Positions 24,492-33,650 of a DNA stretch of 64,000 nt are shown here, piece after piece. Source of the DNA: Polyangiaceae bacterium. GTDB lineage: Bacteria; Myxococcota_A; Polyangia; Polyangiales; Polyangiaceae. A model generated the notes under the pieces. It worked only from the letters and a program-made list of their open reading frames with translations, was not told where the DNA came from and made no database searches. The translations under genes were made by a program, and so were the position numbers. The stretch lies in assembly GCA_041389725.1 (NCBI GenBank), contig JAWKRG010000003.1, positions 310,001 to 374,000 on the forward strand, given 5' to 3'. Every line of letters starts with the position of its first letter. Position 1 is the first letter of the stretch.

Positions 24492-27400
24492 AGTGGCTCA
24501 ACGCCATTGTGGTGAGCTCCGTGCTCAGCGTGGTGCTCGGCACCGGGTGTACGACCTCAAGCTACTGCTTCTCGGATTGCGAGGGCGAGGGCAGTGGCTC
24601 TGGTGGCAAGACGGGCGACGGCGGCTTCGACGGCCCCGTCATCGACTCGAGTACCGGCGGGAACGACGGCAGCGTCATCAATCTGGACTCGGGCACTGAC
24701 GGGTGTCAGCAGACCAACCTCGGCGTCGAGATTTGCGACGGCATCGACAACGACTGCAACGGCGCGATCGACGACGGTATCGACTTCACCAAGACGCAGA
24801 CTTGCGGCACCTGTGACAACAACTGTGCCGCGGTGCCCCACGTCGTCAACCCCGGCTGCACGCCCCCGGCGACCCTTGACGGCAAGACTCCAGGCACCTG
24901 CACGCGGGAAAAGTGCGAGCAAGACTGGTACGACATCCAAAAGGACGACCCCACGAAGCCCGAGACCCTCGGCTGCGAATACGAATGCCAGTGGAACCCG
25001 AACGGCACCAACACCGTTGACACTGGCGGCGAAAAGGGCTGCGGGAAGGACGACGACTGCGACGGCCAGATCGACGAGGACCTGAATACCTGCACGGACA
25101 CCGAGAACTGCGGCAAGTGCGGACAGAAATGTGTCATCGCCAACGGCACCGCCAAGTGCGTCAGCACCGCCACGGGAGGCGCGCAGTGCACCATCGCCAA
25201 TACGACCTGCGAGGTGGCGAGCTGCAACCCTGGCTTCTACGACGCCGACAAGAGCCCCGGCAACGGCTGCGAATACGCCTGCACCCCTACGGGCAACGAG
25301 ATCTGCGACGGTTTGGACAACGACTGCGACGGCAAGATCGACAACGCCGACGACAGCCTGGAAACCCAGGATCCCGACGTTGGGGACCCCTGCTTCGGCG
25401 GCACCCAAGGCATTTGCATCGAGCCCGCCAACCAGGGCATCAAGAAGTGCATCGGCGGCGTGATCAGCTGCTGCGATCAGAACTCCAACAGCCTGAACTC
25501 CATCAATCCGAACTTCCCGAAGAACGGCGTGCGCAACGGCCTTTGCGATGCTCCCACCGGGCCGCAGGTGATCAAGCCAGGCGATAAGCCGGAGCTCTGC
25601 AACGGCAAGGACGACGACTGCGACGGTACCCCCGACGACAGCCCCACCGACGAGGGAGGCACCTGCGGCAGCTCCGTGGGCAACTGCTCTACGGGAACCG
25701 AACAGTGTCAGAACGGCAGTCTGGTTTGCGTGGGCAAGACCGACCCCACGCCAGACATCTGCAACGGACAGGATGACGACTGCGACGGCGTGATTGACGG
25801 CACCATCGGTGCGGGCTCGCCGGTCGCGTGCACGACGAACGCCCAATGTTCGGGCGGCAAGCTGTGCATGGTGCGGTCGGGCCCCTCGGACAAGGTCTGC
25901 GCCAGTCCACCTGGAGATGCGATGGGTGACTGCAAGGTGCCACCGACACCGCCGCCCGGCGTACCGCAGCCCTGCCAGAAGGGCACCCTGGCCTGCGTGG
26001 GCGGCGTGAAGCTCTGCCAGGGCGCGATCGAGGCCACCACCAGCACCGACAAGTGCGGCGAGGACTCGAACTGTGACGGCAGCCTCACCGGGCAACCCGA
26101 CCTACAGAACGACGTCAAGAACTGCGGCAGCTGCGGCAACGACTGCACGAAGCTTTCACCCGCGGGCCACGGCACTTGGGCCTGCCAGACGGGCGCCTGC
26201 GTGCGCACGGGCTGCGAGGCGAACTACATCAATTGCGACGGCAACAACAACGACTGCGAGCGCTTCTGTAGCTTCGTTTCGGCGAACGAGCAGTGCAACG
26301 GCATCGACGACAACTGCAACTGCCAGGTGGACGAGAACGTCACGACCAGCAAGCCCAGCCCCGTGTCGGTCTGCGGTGTTGCCGCCGCGGCGACGGATCC
26401 CGGTTGCCTCGCGAAGTCCGCAGGCAACCCGATAGGCGTGGACGTCACCTGTAGCGGCGGCGGCTGGCAGTGCGCCTTCACCGCGGGCTATTGCACGGGC
26501 AACCCGCCAGATTGCGCCTCCACCACGGATACGTGCGACAACAAGGACAACAACTGCAACGGCGCGACCGACGAGAACTTCAAGCCGCCACTGCTGAACC
26601 AGGGCTACTTGGGACAGGCCTGCGCCAGCGACGACGGTCTGCCTCCCCCCGGGCACGGCCAGTGCCGCACGACAGGTCAGTTCGTGTGCAACGGCGCCTC
26701 GGCCACGGTGTGCAACGCCACCAAGAACAACTCGGCGGCAGGGCCCGAGCTCTGCGACAATGTGGACAACGACTGCGACGGCAGCGTGGACGAACCTTTC
26801 AAGGCGACCACCGTCTATCCAGGCGGCAAGGGCACGAACGCGACCAACTTCGTGCGTCCCGCAGTCACACAGCTTTCGACGAATCTGTGGATCAGCCAAT
26901 ACGAGGTCAGTCGGCCCGGCGCTACGAACGTGAACCCAGGTACTGGCAATGGCTACCAAGTCAGCGCGCCCGCGAACACGCCCCAGGATCGCACCCAGGG
27001 CTGCTCGGTCTCGGGCGTGGTGCCCTGGTTCAACGTGACCCCCGTCGAGGCAGCACAAGTGTGCGAAGCCAGAGGCGGACGGCTCTGCAACCGCGCCGAT
27101 TGGCAGACGGCGTGTCGAACGGCAACGAACGCATGCCGCTGGGGCTACAACCCCCGCACTGGCTCCCCCACCCCAGCGTGTCAGCTGAACGGCACCTACA
27201 GCAGCGGAAGCGGACGGCGCTGCAACATCGGCCCCTTCGACTTCGATGGCAACCCGGCAAATGGCATCACCAATGGTCTGTTGCCGACGGCCTCGGCTAG
27301 CTTGCAGAACTGCTGGTCGGACTGGGCCGGCACGACGGGCAATACCGCCACGAACAACAACATCCGAGACATCACCGGCAACCTCTGGGAGATCGTGCGC

Positions 27401-27583
27401 GAGAGCGGCTCGAACTGCAGCTCCCCCACCAATACCTGCGTGTACAAGTTGATGGGTGGCGGGTTCAACACCGCTGCAGAAGACGGCGCGGAGTGCAACT
27501 TCACGTTCTTCAGCGTCGATCGGAATTTCAAGCTGTTCGATGCTGGATTCCGCTGCTGCTTCGACCAGAACCCCACGCTCTGA
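24488..27583 (+). CDS. MopE-repeat lipoprotein with C-terminal FGE/sulfatase-modifying-factor-like domain
   Basis: 1031 residues. Signal peptide with lipobox VLGTGC near residue 21 and a short Gly linker. Eight or nine CDGxDNDCDG-type motifs cover ~75-770, with other Cys-rich segments between. The last ~250 residues resemble the FGE-sulfatase (SUMF1-like) fold: NLWISQYEVSRPG, VTPVEAAQVCEARGGRLC, RWGY, ITGNLWEIV, LMGGGFN and FDAGFRCC. In many secreted proteins this fold is a non-catalytic ligand module, and the catalytic Cys pair is not evident. ATGA overlap with the gene before and GAAGGAGA upstream make it the third gene of the operon. Confidence 0.85.
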   Translation: MKWLNAIVVSSVLSVVLGTGCTTSSYCFSDCEGEGSGSGGKTGDGGFDGPVIDSSTGGNDGSVINLDSGTDGCQQTNLGVEICDGIDNDCNGAIDDGIDFTKTQTCGTCDNNCAAVPHVVNPGCTPPATLDGKTPGTCTREKCEQDWYDIQKDDPTKPETLGCEYECQWNPNGTNTVDTGGEKGCGKDDDCDGQIDEDLNTCTDTENCGKCGQKCVIANGTAKCVSTATGGAQCTIANTTCEVASCNPGFYDADKSPGNGCEYACTPTGNEICDGLDNDCDGKIDNADDSLETQDPDVGDPCFGGTQGICIEPANQGIKKCIGGVISCCDQNSNSLNSINPNFPKNGVRNGLCDAPTGPQVIKPGDKPELCNGKDDDCDGTPDDSPTDEGGTCGSSVGNCSTGTEQCQNGSLVCVGKTDPTPDICNGQDDDCDGVIDGTIGAGSPVACTTNAQCSGGKLCMVRSGPSDKVCASPPGDAMGDCKVPPTPPPGVPQPCQKGTLACVGGVKLCQGAIEATTSTDKCGEDSNCDGSLTGQPDLQNDVKNCGSCGNDCTKLSPAGHGTWACQTGACVRTGCEANYINCDGNNNDCERFCSFVSANEQCNGIDDNCNCQVDENVTTSKPSPVSVCGVAAAATDPGCLAKSAGNPIGVDVTCSGGGWQCAFTAGYCTGNPPDCASTTDTCDNKDNNCNGATDENFKPPLLNQGYLGQACASDDGLPPPGHGQCRTTGQFVCNGASATVCNATKNNSAAGPELCDNVDNDCDGSVDEPFKATTVYPGGKGTNATNFVRPAVTQLSTNLWISQYEVSRPGATNVNPGTGNGYQVSAPANTPQDRTQGCSVSGVVPWFNVTPVEAAQVCEARGGRLCNRADWQTACRTATNACRWGYNPRTGSPTPACQLNGTYSSGSGRRCNIGPFDFDGNPANGITNGLLPTASASLQNCWSDWAGTTGNTATNNNIRDITGNLWEIVRESGSNCSSPTNTCVYKLMGGGFNTAAEDGAECNFTFFSVDRNFKLFDAGFRCCFDQNPTL

Positions 27584-27597
27584 GTCCCGGCAGCACG

Positions 27598-27634
27598 ACG
27601 GCGCGGGCCCGATGCCCGCGCCGTTTGCGTTTTG
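27598..27634 (+). terminator. Strong intrinsic terminator after the MopE operon
   Basis: ACGGCGCGGGC (27598-27608) and GCCCGCGCCGT (27614-27624) form a perfect 11-bp stem with a five-base loop CCGAT, followed by TTGCGTTTTG. It lies 15 bases after the stop of the third gene and should end the operon transcript. Confidence 0.8.
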
Positions 27635-27709
27635 TCACAAAAATTGGACGGTGAAGGGGTTGCGCATCCCCGCCCGGTTCGCAACGATGTGCGTCCTGGA
27701 GGGCGAAGA

Positions 27710-28726
27710 TTGGGAAGCGACGCATTGTCGGCGCGCGGCTACCGCCGTCTCGCGCCCAAAGAAAACCACTCGGCGGACCGAGAGTTCGCCTACGAGGTGC
27801 TCAGCGGCCTTTCCGAACGGCCGAAGCGCCTGCCCTCTCGCTTCTTCTATGACGAGGTCGGCAGCGAGCTTTTTGCGCGCATCATGCGCTGCACCGATTA
27901 TTACCCGACGGACTGTGAGCACGAGATCCTCTCGGCACACCGCGGCGACATCGCCGATGCCATCGCCGATACCGCCGTCCACGTCGTGGACCTAGGTGCC
28001 GGTGACGGGGCCAAGACGTTCATTCTGTTGGAGCACCTCGAGCGCCGCAGCGTCGACTTCCAGTACGTCCCCATCGACATCTCCGAGAGCGCCGTCGCTG
28101 GACTGACGAAGACTTGCGCGCAGCGCTTCCCGAGCATGTCCGTACAGGGTTTGGTCGCCGAGTACACGGATGGGCTCGAGCATTTGGCCGAGGCCCACGG
28201 CGATCGCCGGAACCTAGTGTTGTTTCTCGGCTCCAACATCGGCAACTTCGATCGCGCTCGCGCTCGCGCTTTCCTGCGCCGACTTTGGACGGCGCTAAAC
28301 CCCGGCGACCTGCTGCTCGTTGGCTTCGACCTGAAGAAGGACATCGAGCTACTCCTCCGAGCGTATAACGATCGCGAGGGCCTGACCGCACGCTTCAACC
28401 TGAACCTGCTGGATCGCATCAATCGCGAGTTGGGGGGGCACTTTGCCACGGAGCGCTTCCGGCATTTCGGCACCTATGATGTCTTCAGCGGCGCGATGGA
28501 GAGCTACCTGGTCAGCCTGGAACGCCAGAGCGTAGCCATCGACGCGCTCCAGCTCGCCTTCGACTTCGACCCCTGGGAACCGATCCATACAGAGTACTCC
28601 TACAAGTACCTGCGCAGTGACGTGACCGAGCTGGCCCGAGACACGGGCTTCTCCATCGAGGCCGAGTTTCTCGACGAGCGACGGTGGTTTCTCGACTCGT
28701 TGTGGCGAGTGCAAAAGGTCCGCTGA
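27710..28726 (+). CDS. egtD: L-histidine N-alpha-methyltransferase-like (EgtD family)
   Basis: 338 residues from TTG 27710, which has GGAGG seven bases upstream; the frame is open to 27632 but overlaps the terminator. Family signs: LPSRFFYDEVGSELFARI, TDYYPTDCEHEIL, the SAM-binding DLGAGDGAKT (~residue 94), FLGSNIGNF and the C-terminal HTEYSYKY. EgtD trimethylates histidine to hercynine in ergothioneine synthesis. No egtB lies alongside, so the family is clear but the pathway is not. The C-terminal FGE domain of the preceding gene is not an EgtB, since it lacks the DinB part. Confidence 0.85.
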   Translation: MGSDALSARGYRRLAPKENHSADREFAYEVLSGLSERPKRLPSRFFYDEVGSELFARIMRCTDYYPTDCEHEILSAHRGDIADAIADTAVHVVDLGAGDGAKTFILLEHLERRSVDFQYVPIDISESAVAGLTKTCAQRFPSMSVQGLVAEYTDGLEHLAEAHGDRRNLVLFLGSNIGNFDRARARAFLRRLWTALNPGDLLLVGFDLKKDIELLLRAYNDREGLTARFNLNLLDRINRELGGHFATERFRHFGTYDVFSGAMESYLVSLERQSVAIDALQLAFDFDPWEPIHTEYSYKYLRSDVTELARDTGFSIEAEFLDERRWFLDSLWRVQKVR

Positions 28727-28757
28727 TTCGCTTCGCCTCGGGTATGCTGCGCGGGCG

Positions 28758-30065
28758 ATGAATCCGGTCCCGCTCATCATCAGGAAACGCGACGGTGGCA
28801 CCCTCTCGGCGCAGGAGATCCGCGATCTGGTCAATGCGTACGTGAAAGGTGACGTCGCGGACTACCAGATGAGCGCGTTTCTGATGGCGGCTTTCCTGCG
28901 GGGGATGTCCGATGCGGAGACCGTGGCATTGACCGACACCATGCTGCACTCGGGAGACGTGCTTTCGCTGCCCTCGGTGCGCCGCCCCAAGGTCGACAAG
29001 CATTCGACCGGCGGAGTGGGGGACAAGATCAGCCTTTGTCTGGCACCGCTCGTCGCCGAGTGTGGCGTGGCGGTACCGATGATCTCGGGGCGCGGCCTCG
29101 GGCACACGGGGGGCACCCTGGACAAGCTCGAGGCCATCCCTGGCTACCGTGTCGATCTCGATGCCAAGCGTTTCGAGCGACAGGTTCGCGACACCGGCCT
29201 CGCCATCATCGGGCAGACGGCACGCCTGGCTCCGGCAGATCGCCGCCTCTATGCGCTGCGAGACGTGACGGGGACCGTCGAGTTCATTCCCTTCATCGTC
29301 GCCAGCATCCTGTCAAAAAAGCTCGCGGAGGGGATCGACGGGTTGGTGCTGGACGTGAAAGTGGGCCGAGGTGCCTTCATGAAGGATCTCGCCGCAGCCC
29401 AAGCGTTGGCACGCGCGATGGTACGTGTCGGCACTCGTGCCAAGAAGAAGGTCGTTGCTTTGCTGACGGACATGAACGTCCCCATTGGCACGACCATCGG
29501 CAATGCCCTCGAAACCCGCGAGGCCATCGAGGTGCTGATGGGGCAAGGCCCCGACGACACGCGTGAACTGACGTTGCTGCTCGGCACGGAGATGCTCTTG
29601 GTGGCGGGGGTGACCAAGAAGGCGAGCGAGGCGCGCCGGCGCTTGGAAACCGCCATCAAGAATGGCAAGGGCTTGGAGCGCTTCGCGATGATGGTTGCCG
29701 CCCAGGGCGGCGACCGACGCGCCGTGCTCGACCCCAGTCGTCTACCACGCGCGAAGAAACAACTTCCGGTGGCCTCGAGTCACAGCGGCTACGTCGCCGA
29801 GTGCGACTGCCTCGAGCTGGGCCTGGCGGCGGTAGCCATGGGCGCGGGCCGAACGCGGGCCGATCAAAAGGTAGATCCGGCGGTTGGCATCGAGCTCCTG
29901 AAGAAGCCCGGCGACCGCGTCAAACGTGGTGACGTGCTGGCACTACTGCATCTGCGTTCCGCGTCGGGCGCGAAGGATCACATCAAGCGCGTACAAGCCG
30001 CCTTCCGTATCGGAAAGACGGCACCCAAGGCGCACTCGCTCTTGCTCGAGCGAATCACGCGCTGA
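28758..30065 (+). CDS. deoA: Thymidine / pyrimidine-nucleoside phosphorylase
   Basis: 435 residues, the usual length. The signature VDKHSTGGVGDKISL (~residue 80) holds the phosphate-binding KHSTGG. Also present are the GRGLGHTGGTLDKLE glycine-rich loop and a C-terminal pyrimidine-binding domain (HSGYVAECDCLELG...GAGR). It splits thymidine or uridine with phosphate to base and sugar-1-phosphate in nucleoside salvage. DeoA and Pdp differ in substrate range, which motifs do not settle. It starts 31 bases after egtD. Confidence 0.92.
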   Translation: MNPVPLIIRKRDGGTLSAQEIRDLVNAYVKGDVADYQMSAFLMAAFLRGMSDAETVALTDTMLHSGDVLSLPSVRRPKVDKHSTGGVGDKISLCLAPLVAECGVAVPMISGRGLGHTGGTLDKLEAIPGYRVDLDAKRFERQVRDTGLAIIGQTARLAPADRRLYALRDVTGTVEFIPFIVASILSKKLAEGIDGLVLDVKVGRGAFMKDLAAAQALARAMVRVGTRAKKKVVALLTDMNVPIGTTIGNALETREAIEVLMGQGPDDTRELTLLLGTEMLLVAGVTKKASEARRRLETAIKNGKGLERFAMMVAAQGGDRRAVLDPSRLPRAKKQLPVASSHSGYVAECDCLELGLAAVAMGAGRTRADQKVDPAVGIELLKKPGDRVKRGDVLALLHLRSASGAKDHIKRVQAAFRIGKTAPKAHSLLLERITR

Positions 30066-30189
30066 GTCGCGTGTGCCGCGTCGGTCACTGTTGCCAAGTG
30101 CAGAATTGCCGCGCTAGCCACTCGCCGACCACCGTGGCGACTCGCAGAGTTGCGAGCCCTGGACGCGCGCGCCGACGCCCGCGCCGCGC

Positions 30190-30648
30190 TCAGGGCGTGC
30201 AGACGACGATCTCGGTCTTGACGGAGTTGGAAATGAAGCAGAGCTCGTGGGCCTGATGGTGCAGCTCTGCCAGTAACTCGTCATCGGGCGGCTGGCCGAC
30301 GAAGGTGACACGCGGTCGCAGCTCGACGCGACTGACCCATGGCACGCGGCGCTCGTTCTTGGTCATCACGCCAACGGCTTCGTCCACGTAGGACTCGACC
30401 TCTAACCCGCGACGCTGCGCCAGGTACAAGAACGTGAGCAGGTGGCAGCTGGAAATGGCTGCGACGAATGCTTCCTCGGGGTCCACTGCACTCGGATCGG
30501 ACTGCGGGGGCCGCACGACCTGCGGCGAAGGCGAGGCGGGCACCGTCAGTCCGCCATCGAAGGCCCAAGTGTGCGCGCGGCTGTAGCTGCCGTCGCGAAA
30601 GTTGCCGTTCCCCGCGTGCCACGCGACGGTGGCGCGGTGTTGGCTCAT
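30190..30648 (-). CDS. OsmC-family protein
   Basis: 152 residues. MSQHRATVAWHAGNGNFRDG, then DPEEAFVAAISSCHLLTFLYLA with the conserved peroxidatic-type Cys, and late HHQAHELCFISNSVK with the second Cys, match OsmC/Ohr-like proteins, which reduce organic peroxides with two cysteines. Its ATG shares one base with the metG stop (TGATG), so it is translationally coupled to metG. The spacing of the Cys residues is more OsmC-like than Ohr-like. Confidence 0.88.
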   Translation of the reverse strand: MSQHRATVAWHAGNGNFRDGSYSRAHTWAFDGGLTVPASPSPQVVRPPQSDPSAVDPEEAFVAAISSCHLLTFLYLAQRRGLEVESYVDEAVGVMTKNERRVPWVSRVELRPRVTFVGQPPDDELLAELHHQAHELCFISNSVKTEIVVCTP

Positions 30649-32672
30649 CAGTGCAAACGCTGCCCAGGCTTCGCGCCCGAGTCCGGTGAAAGCAGAAACA
30701 CTTCCTTGCCGCCGGGGCCTGCTGCCACGACCATGCCCTCGCTGAGGCCGAACTTCATCTTGCGCGGTGCCAGGTTTGCGACCATGACGACCAATCGGCC
30801 CACGAGTTGTTCGGGTGCATAGGCAGCTTTGATGCCGGCGAACACCGTACGCTGCTCTCCGCCGCCGAGACTCAAGGTCAGCTGCAACAGCTTGTCCGCT
30901 TTGGGCACAGCCTCTGCCTTGACCACGCGGGCGACCCGCAGGTCGACCTTGGCGAAGTCGTCGATGGTGCACTCGGGGGCCAGCGGCTCCGCCTGGAGTG
31001 CGCTGCCATCGTCTTCGCCAACAGCTGGCGTGGGCTCAGCCTGCAGACTATCGGCAATGACGGCCTCGACCTTCTTCGGGTCGACTCGCTGCATCAGATG
31101 GGTGAACTCCGCGACGGGAGTGGCCAGCAAGGGACGAGCCGCGTCGTCCCAAGTGAGAACCGCCGTGTTGAGAAGCTTCGCGCTGTCCTCGGCGAGCTTC
31201 GGCAGCACCGGCGCCAAATACACCACCAGCTGGCGGTAGAGATTCAGGATCACGGTGCAGACGTTCTGCAGCGCTTGGGCCTTTTCAGGATCCTTCTTCA
31301 AAGTCCACGGCTGCTCGCGGTCCACGTACTCGTTCGCGCGATCTGCGAGCGCCATGATCGTGCGCATCGCTCGGGCGTAGTCTGCTGCCTCGTACGCTTC
31401 ACTGATCTCGACGCCCGCCTCGGCCCCCGCCGCGAACAGTCCTCCATCGTCGGGATAGGTCGCCGCCAGTCCCGTGTCTTTGACGAAGCGGGCAGAGCGA
31501 CTGGCAAGATTCACGACCTTGCCGACCAAGTCCGAGTTCACCTTGGACACCAACTCGTCCAAGTTCAGATCGATGTCGTCGGGTCGGGTACCCAGCTTGC
31601 TGGCGTAGAAGTAGCGCAAGTAGGCCGGGTCCAGGTGATCCAGGTAGGTGCGGGCCAGAACGAAGGTGCCCTTGGTCTTCGCCATCTTTTCGCCATTGAC
31701 GGTCAAGAAGCCGTGCACCTGCACGCGGGTGGGCAAGGAAAAGCCGGCTGTCTTCAGCATGGCTGGCCAGAACAGGGTGTGGAAGTACACGATGTCCTTG
31801 CCGATGAAGTGACGCACTTCAGTGGCGTCGCTGCGCCACCATTCGTCGAGCTTCTCGCCGTTGGCTTCGCACCACTCGGCAGTGCTGGCGATGTAGCCAA
31901 TCGGTGCGTCGAACCAGACGTACCAGTAGTTGCCGGGAGCATCCGGGATCTCGAAGCCGAAATAGGGGGCAGGGCGCGAGATGTCCCAGTCTCTCAGGGG
32001 CTCCGACAAGAAGTGCCCCTTGAGATAGTTGGCGATCTCCGGCTGCAGGTTGCCGTCCTTCTGTGTCCAATCGGTCAGGAAGCCGTGCAGCTTCTCGACC
32101 TGCACGAACAGGTGCTTGGCCGTGCGTTGCTCGGGCGCGCCGCCGGATAGCGTGCTGACCGGGTTGATGAGCTCCATGGCCGTGTAGGTGGAGCCGCACT
32201 TGTCGCAAGAATCGCCGTACTGGTTTTCGCTCTTGCACTTGGGACAGGTGCCTTTGACGAAGCGATCGGCGAGAAACGTCCCCTCTTGCACGTCGTAGAG
32301 CTGAGTCACGTCGCGCTCCGCCACCAACCCCGCCTGACGAATCGCCGCCCAGATCTGATGGCAAAGCTCGCGGTTCTTCTCGGAGTGCGTGCTGCCGTAG
32401 TTGTCGAAGCGGATCTGAAAGTCGGCGAAGTCGCGTTGGTGAGCCACGCTCATGTCCGCGATGACCTGCTCCGGAGTTCGCCCTTCCTGACGAGCACGGA
32501 TCATGATGGCCGTGCCGTGGGTGTCGTCGGCGCAGATGTAGAGCGCGCGGTTGCCACGTAGGCGCTGGAAGCGCACCCAGATGTCGGTCTGGATGTACTC
32601 CACCAGGTGCCCCAGGTGGATGTGCCCGTTGGCGTAGGGGAGTGCCGCGGTGACTAGGATGTTGCGAGCCAT
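30648..32672 (-). CDS. metG: Methionyl-tRNA synthetase
   Basis: 674 residues, the size of dimeric MetRS with a C-terminal tRNA-binding (Trbp111/EMAPII-like) domain. The class I HIGH motif is HIHLGHL (17-23). A zinc knuckle CPKCKSENQYGDSCDKC appears near 145, the KMSKS loop as KMAKTKG near 329, and the C-terminal domain begins IDDFAKVDLRVARVVKAE. It charges initiator and elongator tRNA-Met. An osmC-like gene overlaps its stop. Confidence 0.95.
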   Translation of the reverse strand: MARNILVTAALPYANGHIHLGHLVEYIQTDIWVRFQRLRGNRALYICADDTHGTAIMIRARQEGRTPEQVIADMSVAHQRDFADFQIRFDNYGSTHSEKNRELCHQIWAAIRQAGLVAERDVTQLYDVQEGTFLADRFVKGTCPKCKSENQYGDSCDKCGSTYTAMELINPVSTLSGGAPEQRTAKHLFVQVEKLHGFLTDWTQKDGNLQPEIANYLKGHFLSEPLRDWDISRPAPYFGFEIPDAPGNYWYVWFDAPIGYIASTAEWCEANGEKLDEWWRSDATEVRHFIGKDIVYFHTLFWPAMLKTAGFSLPTRVQVHGFLTVNGEKMAKTKGTFVLARTYLDHLDPAYLRYFYASKLGTRPDDIDLNLDELVSKVNSDLVGKVVNLASRSARFVKDTGLAATYPDDGGLFAAGAEAGVEISEAYEAADYARAMRTIMALADRANEYVDREQPWTLKKDPEKAQALQNVCTVILNLYRQLVVYLAPVLPKLAEDSAKLLNTAVLTWDDAARPLLATPVAEFTHLMQRVDPKKVEAVIADSLQAEPTPAVGEDDGSALQAEPLAPECTIDDFAKVDLRVARVVKAEAVPKADKLLQLTLSLGGGEQRTVFAGIKAAYAPEQLVGRLVVMVANLAPRKMKFGLSEGMVVAAGPGGKEVFLLSPDSGAKPGQRLH

Positions 32673-32774
32673 GACAGGGGCGGCAGCGTAGCGGCCCGGC
32701 TCCGGGATTCCTAGTGTGGCCCCAAACCCGCGACGCTGGCCTGAATCCCGCCGTTTTGCTAGGCAGCGAGTCCC

Positions 32775-32993
32775 GTGCGCAGAGCATCGCCCACAGGACG
32801 CTTCGTCCGCCTACTCCTGCTGGCAATCGCCATGGCGGCGCTGCTTTGGGGCCTGAAGGCGCGCTATCGACGCATGGTGGACAAGACCATCGCCGCCGCC
32901 AGGGCGAGCGCGTCGGCGACCCAAGCTGCGGGGTCGGGGGCGGCCGAAGCTCCGTCCCCCTCGACCTCGACGCAGCTGGCGCCACCTAGGTAA
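32775..32993 (+). CDS. Small single-TM protein, hypothetical
   Basis: 72 residues from GTG 32775. One probable membrane segment, FVRLLLLAIAMAALLWGL, is followed by a basic stretch and an Ala/Ser/Pro-rich tail. Codon use fits the genome. The gene lies between the divergent metG and the ECF sigma gene. I recognise no family, and it may not be expressed. Confidence 0.4.
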   Translation: MRRASPTGRFVRLLLLAIAMAALLWGLKARYRRMVDKTIAAARASASATQAAGSGAAEAPSPSTSTQLAPPR

Positions 32994-32998
32994 TTACC
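32989..32998. promoter_or_regulatory. GGTAATTACC palindrome upstream of ECF sigma gene
   Basis: A perfect 10-bp palindrome in an AT-rich patch (TAATTACCCGAATATGCAGC) about 85 bases before the sigma factor start. It could be an operator or part of an autoregulated promoter. This rests on position and symmetry only. Confidence 0.3.
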
Positions 32999-33083
32999 CG
33001 AATATGCAGCAGATTTCTCAGGAGAGCGCGTCGAGCGCAGATTTGGTGATGGCTCGGCGTGGCCGCCCCCACCAACAAGAGGG

Positions 33084-33650
33084 ATGATCGTGACCGGAAG
33101 CATGGCTGCAGAGGCGGCACCCGGGCTGCGCGCCATCTACGACGAACATTTCGATTTCGTGTGGAGGTCTCTGCGCCGCCTCGGTCTTCATGAGGATGAC
33201 ATTCCCGACGCTGTTCAAGATGTGTTTCTCATCGTGCACCGCAAGCTCGCGACCTTCCGCGGAGAGTCGAAGATGACGACTTGGCTCTTCGGCATCAGCA
33301 TGCGAGTTGCCGCCGACCGCAGACGCCGAGCCCACGTCCGCCGTGAGGTAGTCACGGATACGCTTCCGGAGCAGGCGGACCCCAACTCGGATGTGATGAA
33401 GGACGTGGCCGCGAGAGAGGGCGCTGCACTACTCGAGGAAATTCTGGAGGAGATGAGCCCGAAGCAGAGAACCGTGTTCGTCCTGTTCGAGTTACACGGC
33501 GTTCCTTGCGAAGAGATCTCGACGTTGATGGGCGTGCCGCTGGGAACCGTCTACTCGCGCCTACGTCTTGCCCGAGAGTGCTTTCGCCGAAGCATCGATC
33601 GCAGGCAGGCAGGCGAACGTTTTCACTTGCGAGAGGTGGGAGCAACATGA
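33084..33650 (+). CDS. ECF-type RNA polymerase sigma factor (module 1)
   Basis: 188 residues. Region 2: IYDEHFDFVWRSLRRLGL, DAVQDVFLIVHRKL and TWLFGISMRVAADRRRR. Region 4: LEEMSPKQRTVFVLFELHG and EISTLMGVPLGTVYSRLRLAR. It has no N-terminal region 1 and so is a group IV (ECF) sigma factor that directs polymerase to its regulon. It overlaps the next gene by ATGA (33647-33650). A paralogue lies at 42154-42723. Confidence 0.93.
   Translation: MIVTGSMAAEAAPGLRAIYDEHFDFVWRSLRRLGLHEDDIPDAVQDVFLIVHRKLATFRGESKMTTWLFGISMRVAADRRRRAHVRREVVTDTLPEQADPNSDVMKDVAAREGAALLEEILEEMSPKQRTVFVLFELHGVPCEEISTLMGVPLGTVYSRLRLARECFRRSIDRRQAGERFHLREVGAT

Noticed and set aside
24557..26095. 512-residue minus-strand ORF opposite the MopE/FGE lipoprotein gene
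   Set aside because: It is composed mainly of Ala, Val, Gly, Leu and Asp runs that mirror the Cys/Asp codons of the real gene, without signal peptide, domain or ribosome site.
27361..28726. FGE-like end of the 24488 gene plus egtD as an ergothioneine (EgtB-EgtD) operon
   Set aside because: EgtB has a DinB-like N-terminal part and is cytoplasmic, while this FGE domain is in a secreted lipoprotein. A strong terminator separates the two genes.
30141..30156. CTCGCA/TGCGAG hairpin between deoA and the osmC-like gene as terminator
   Set aside because: A six-base stem with a four-base loop and no T-tract on either strand is too weak to call.
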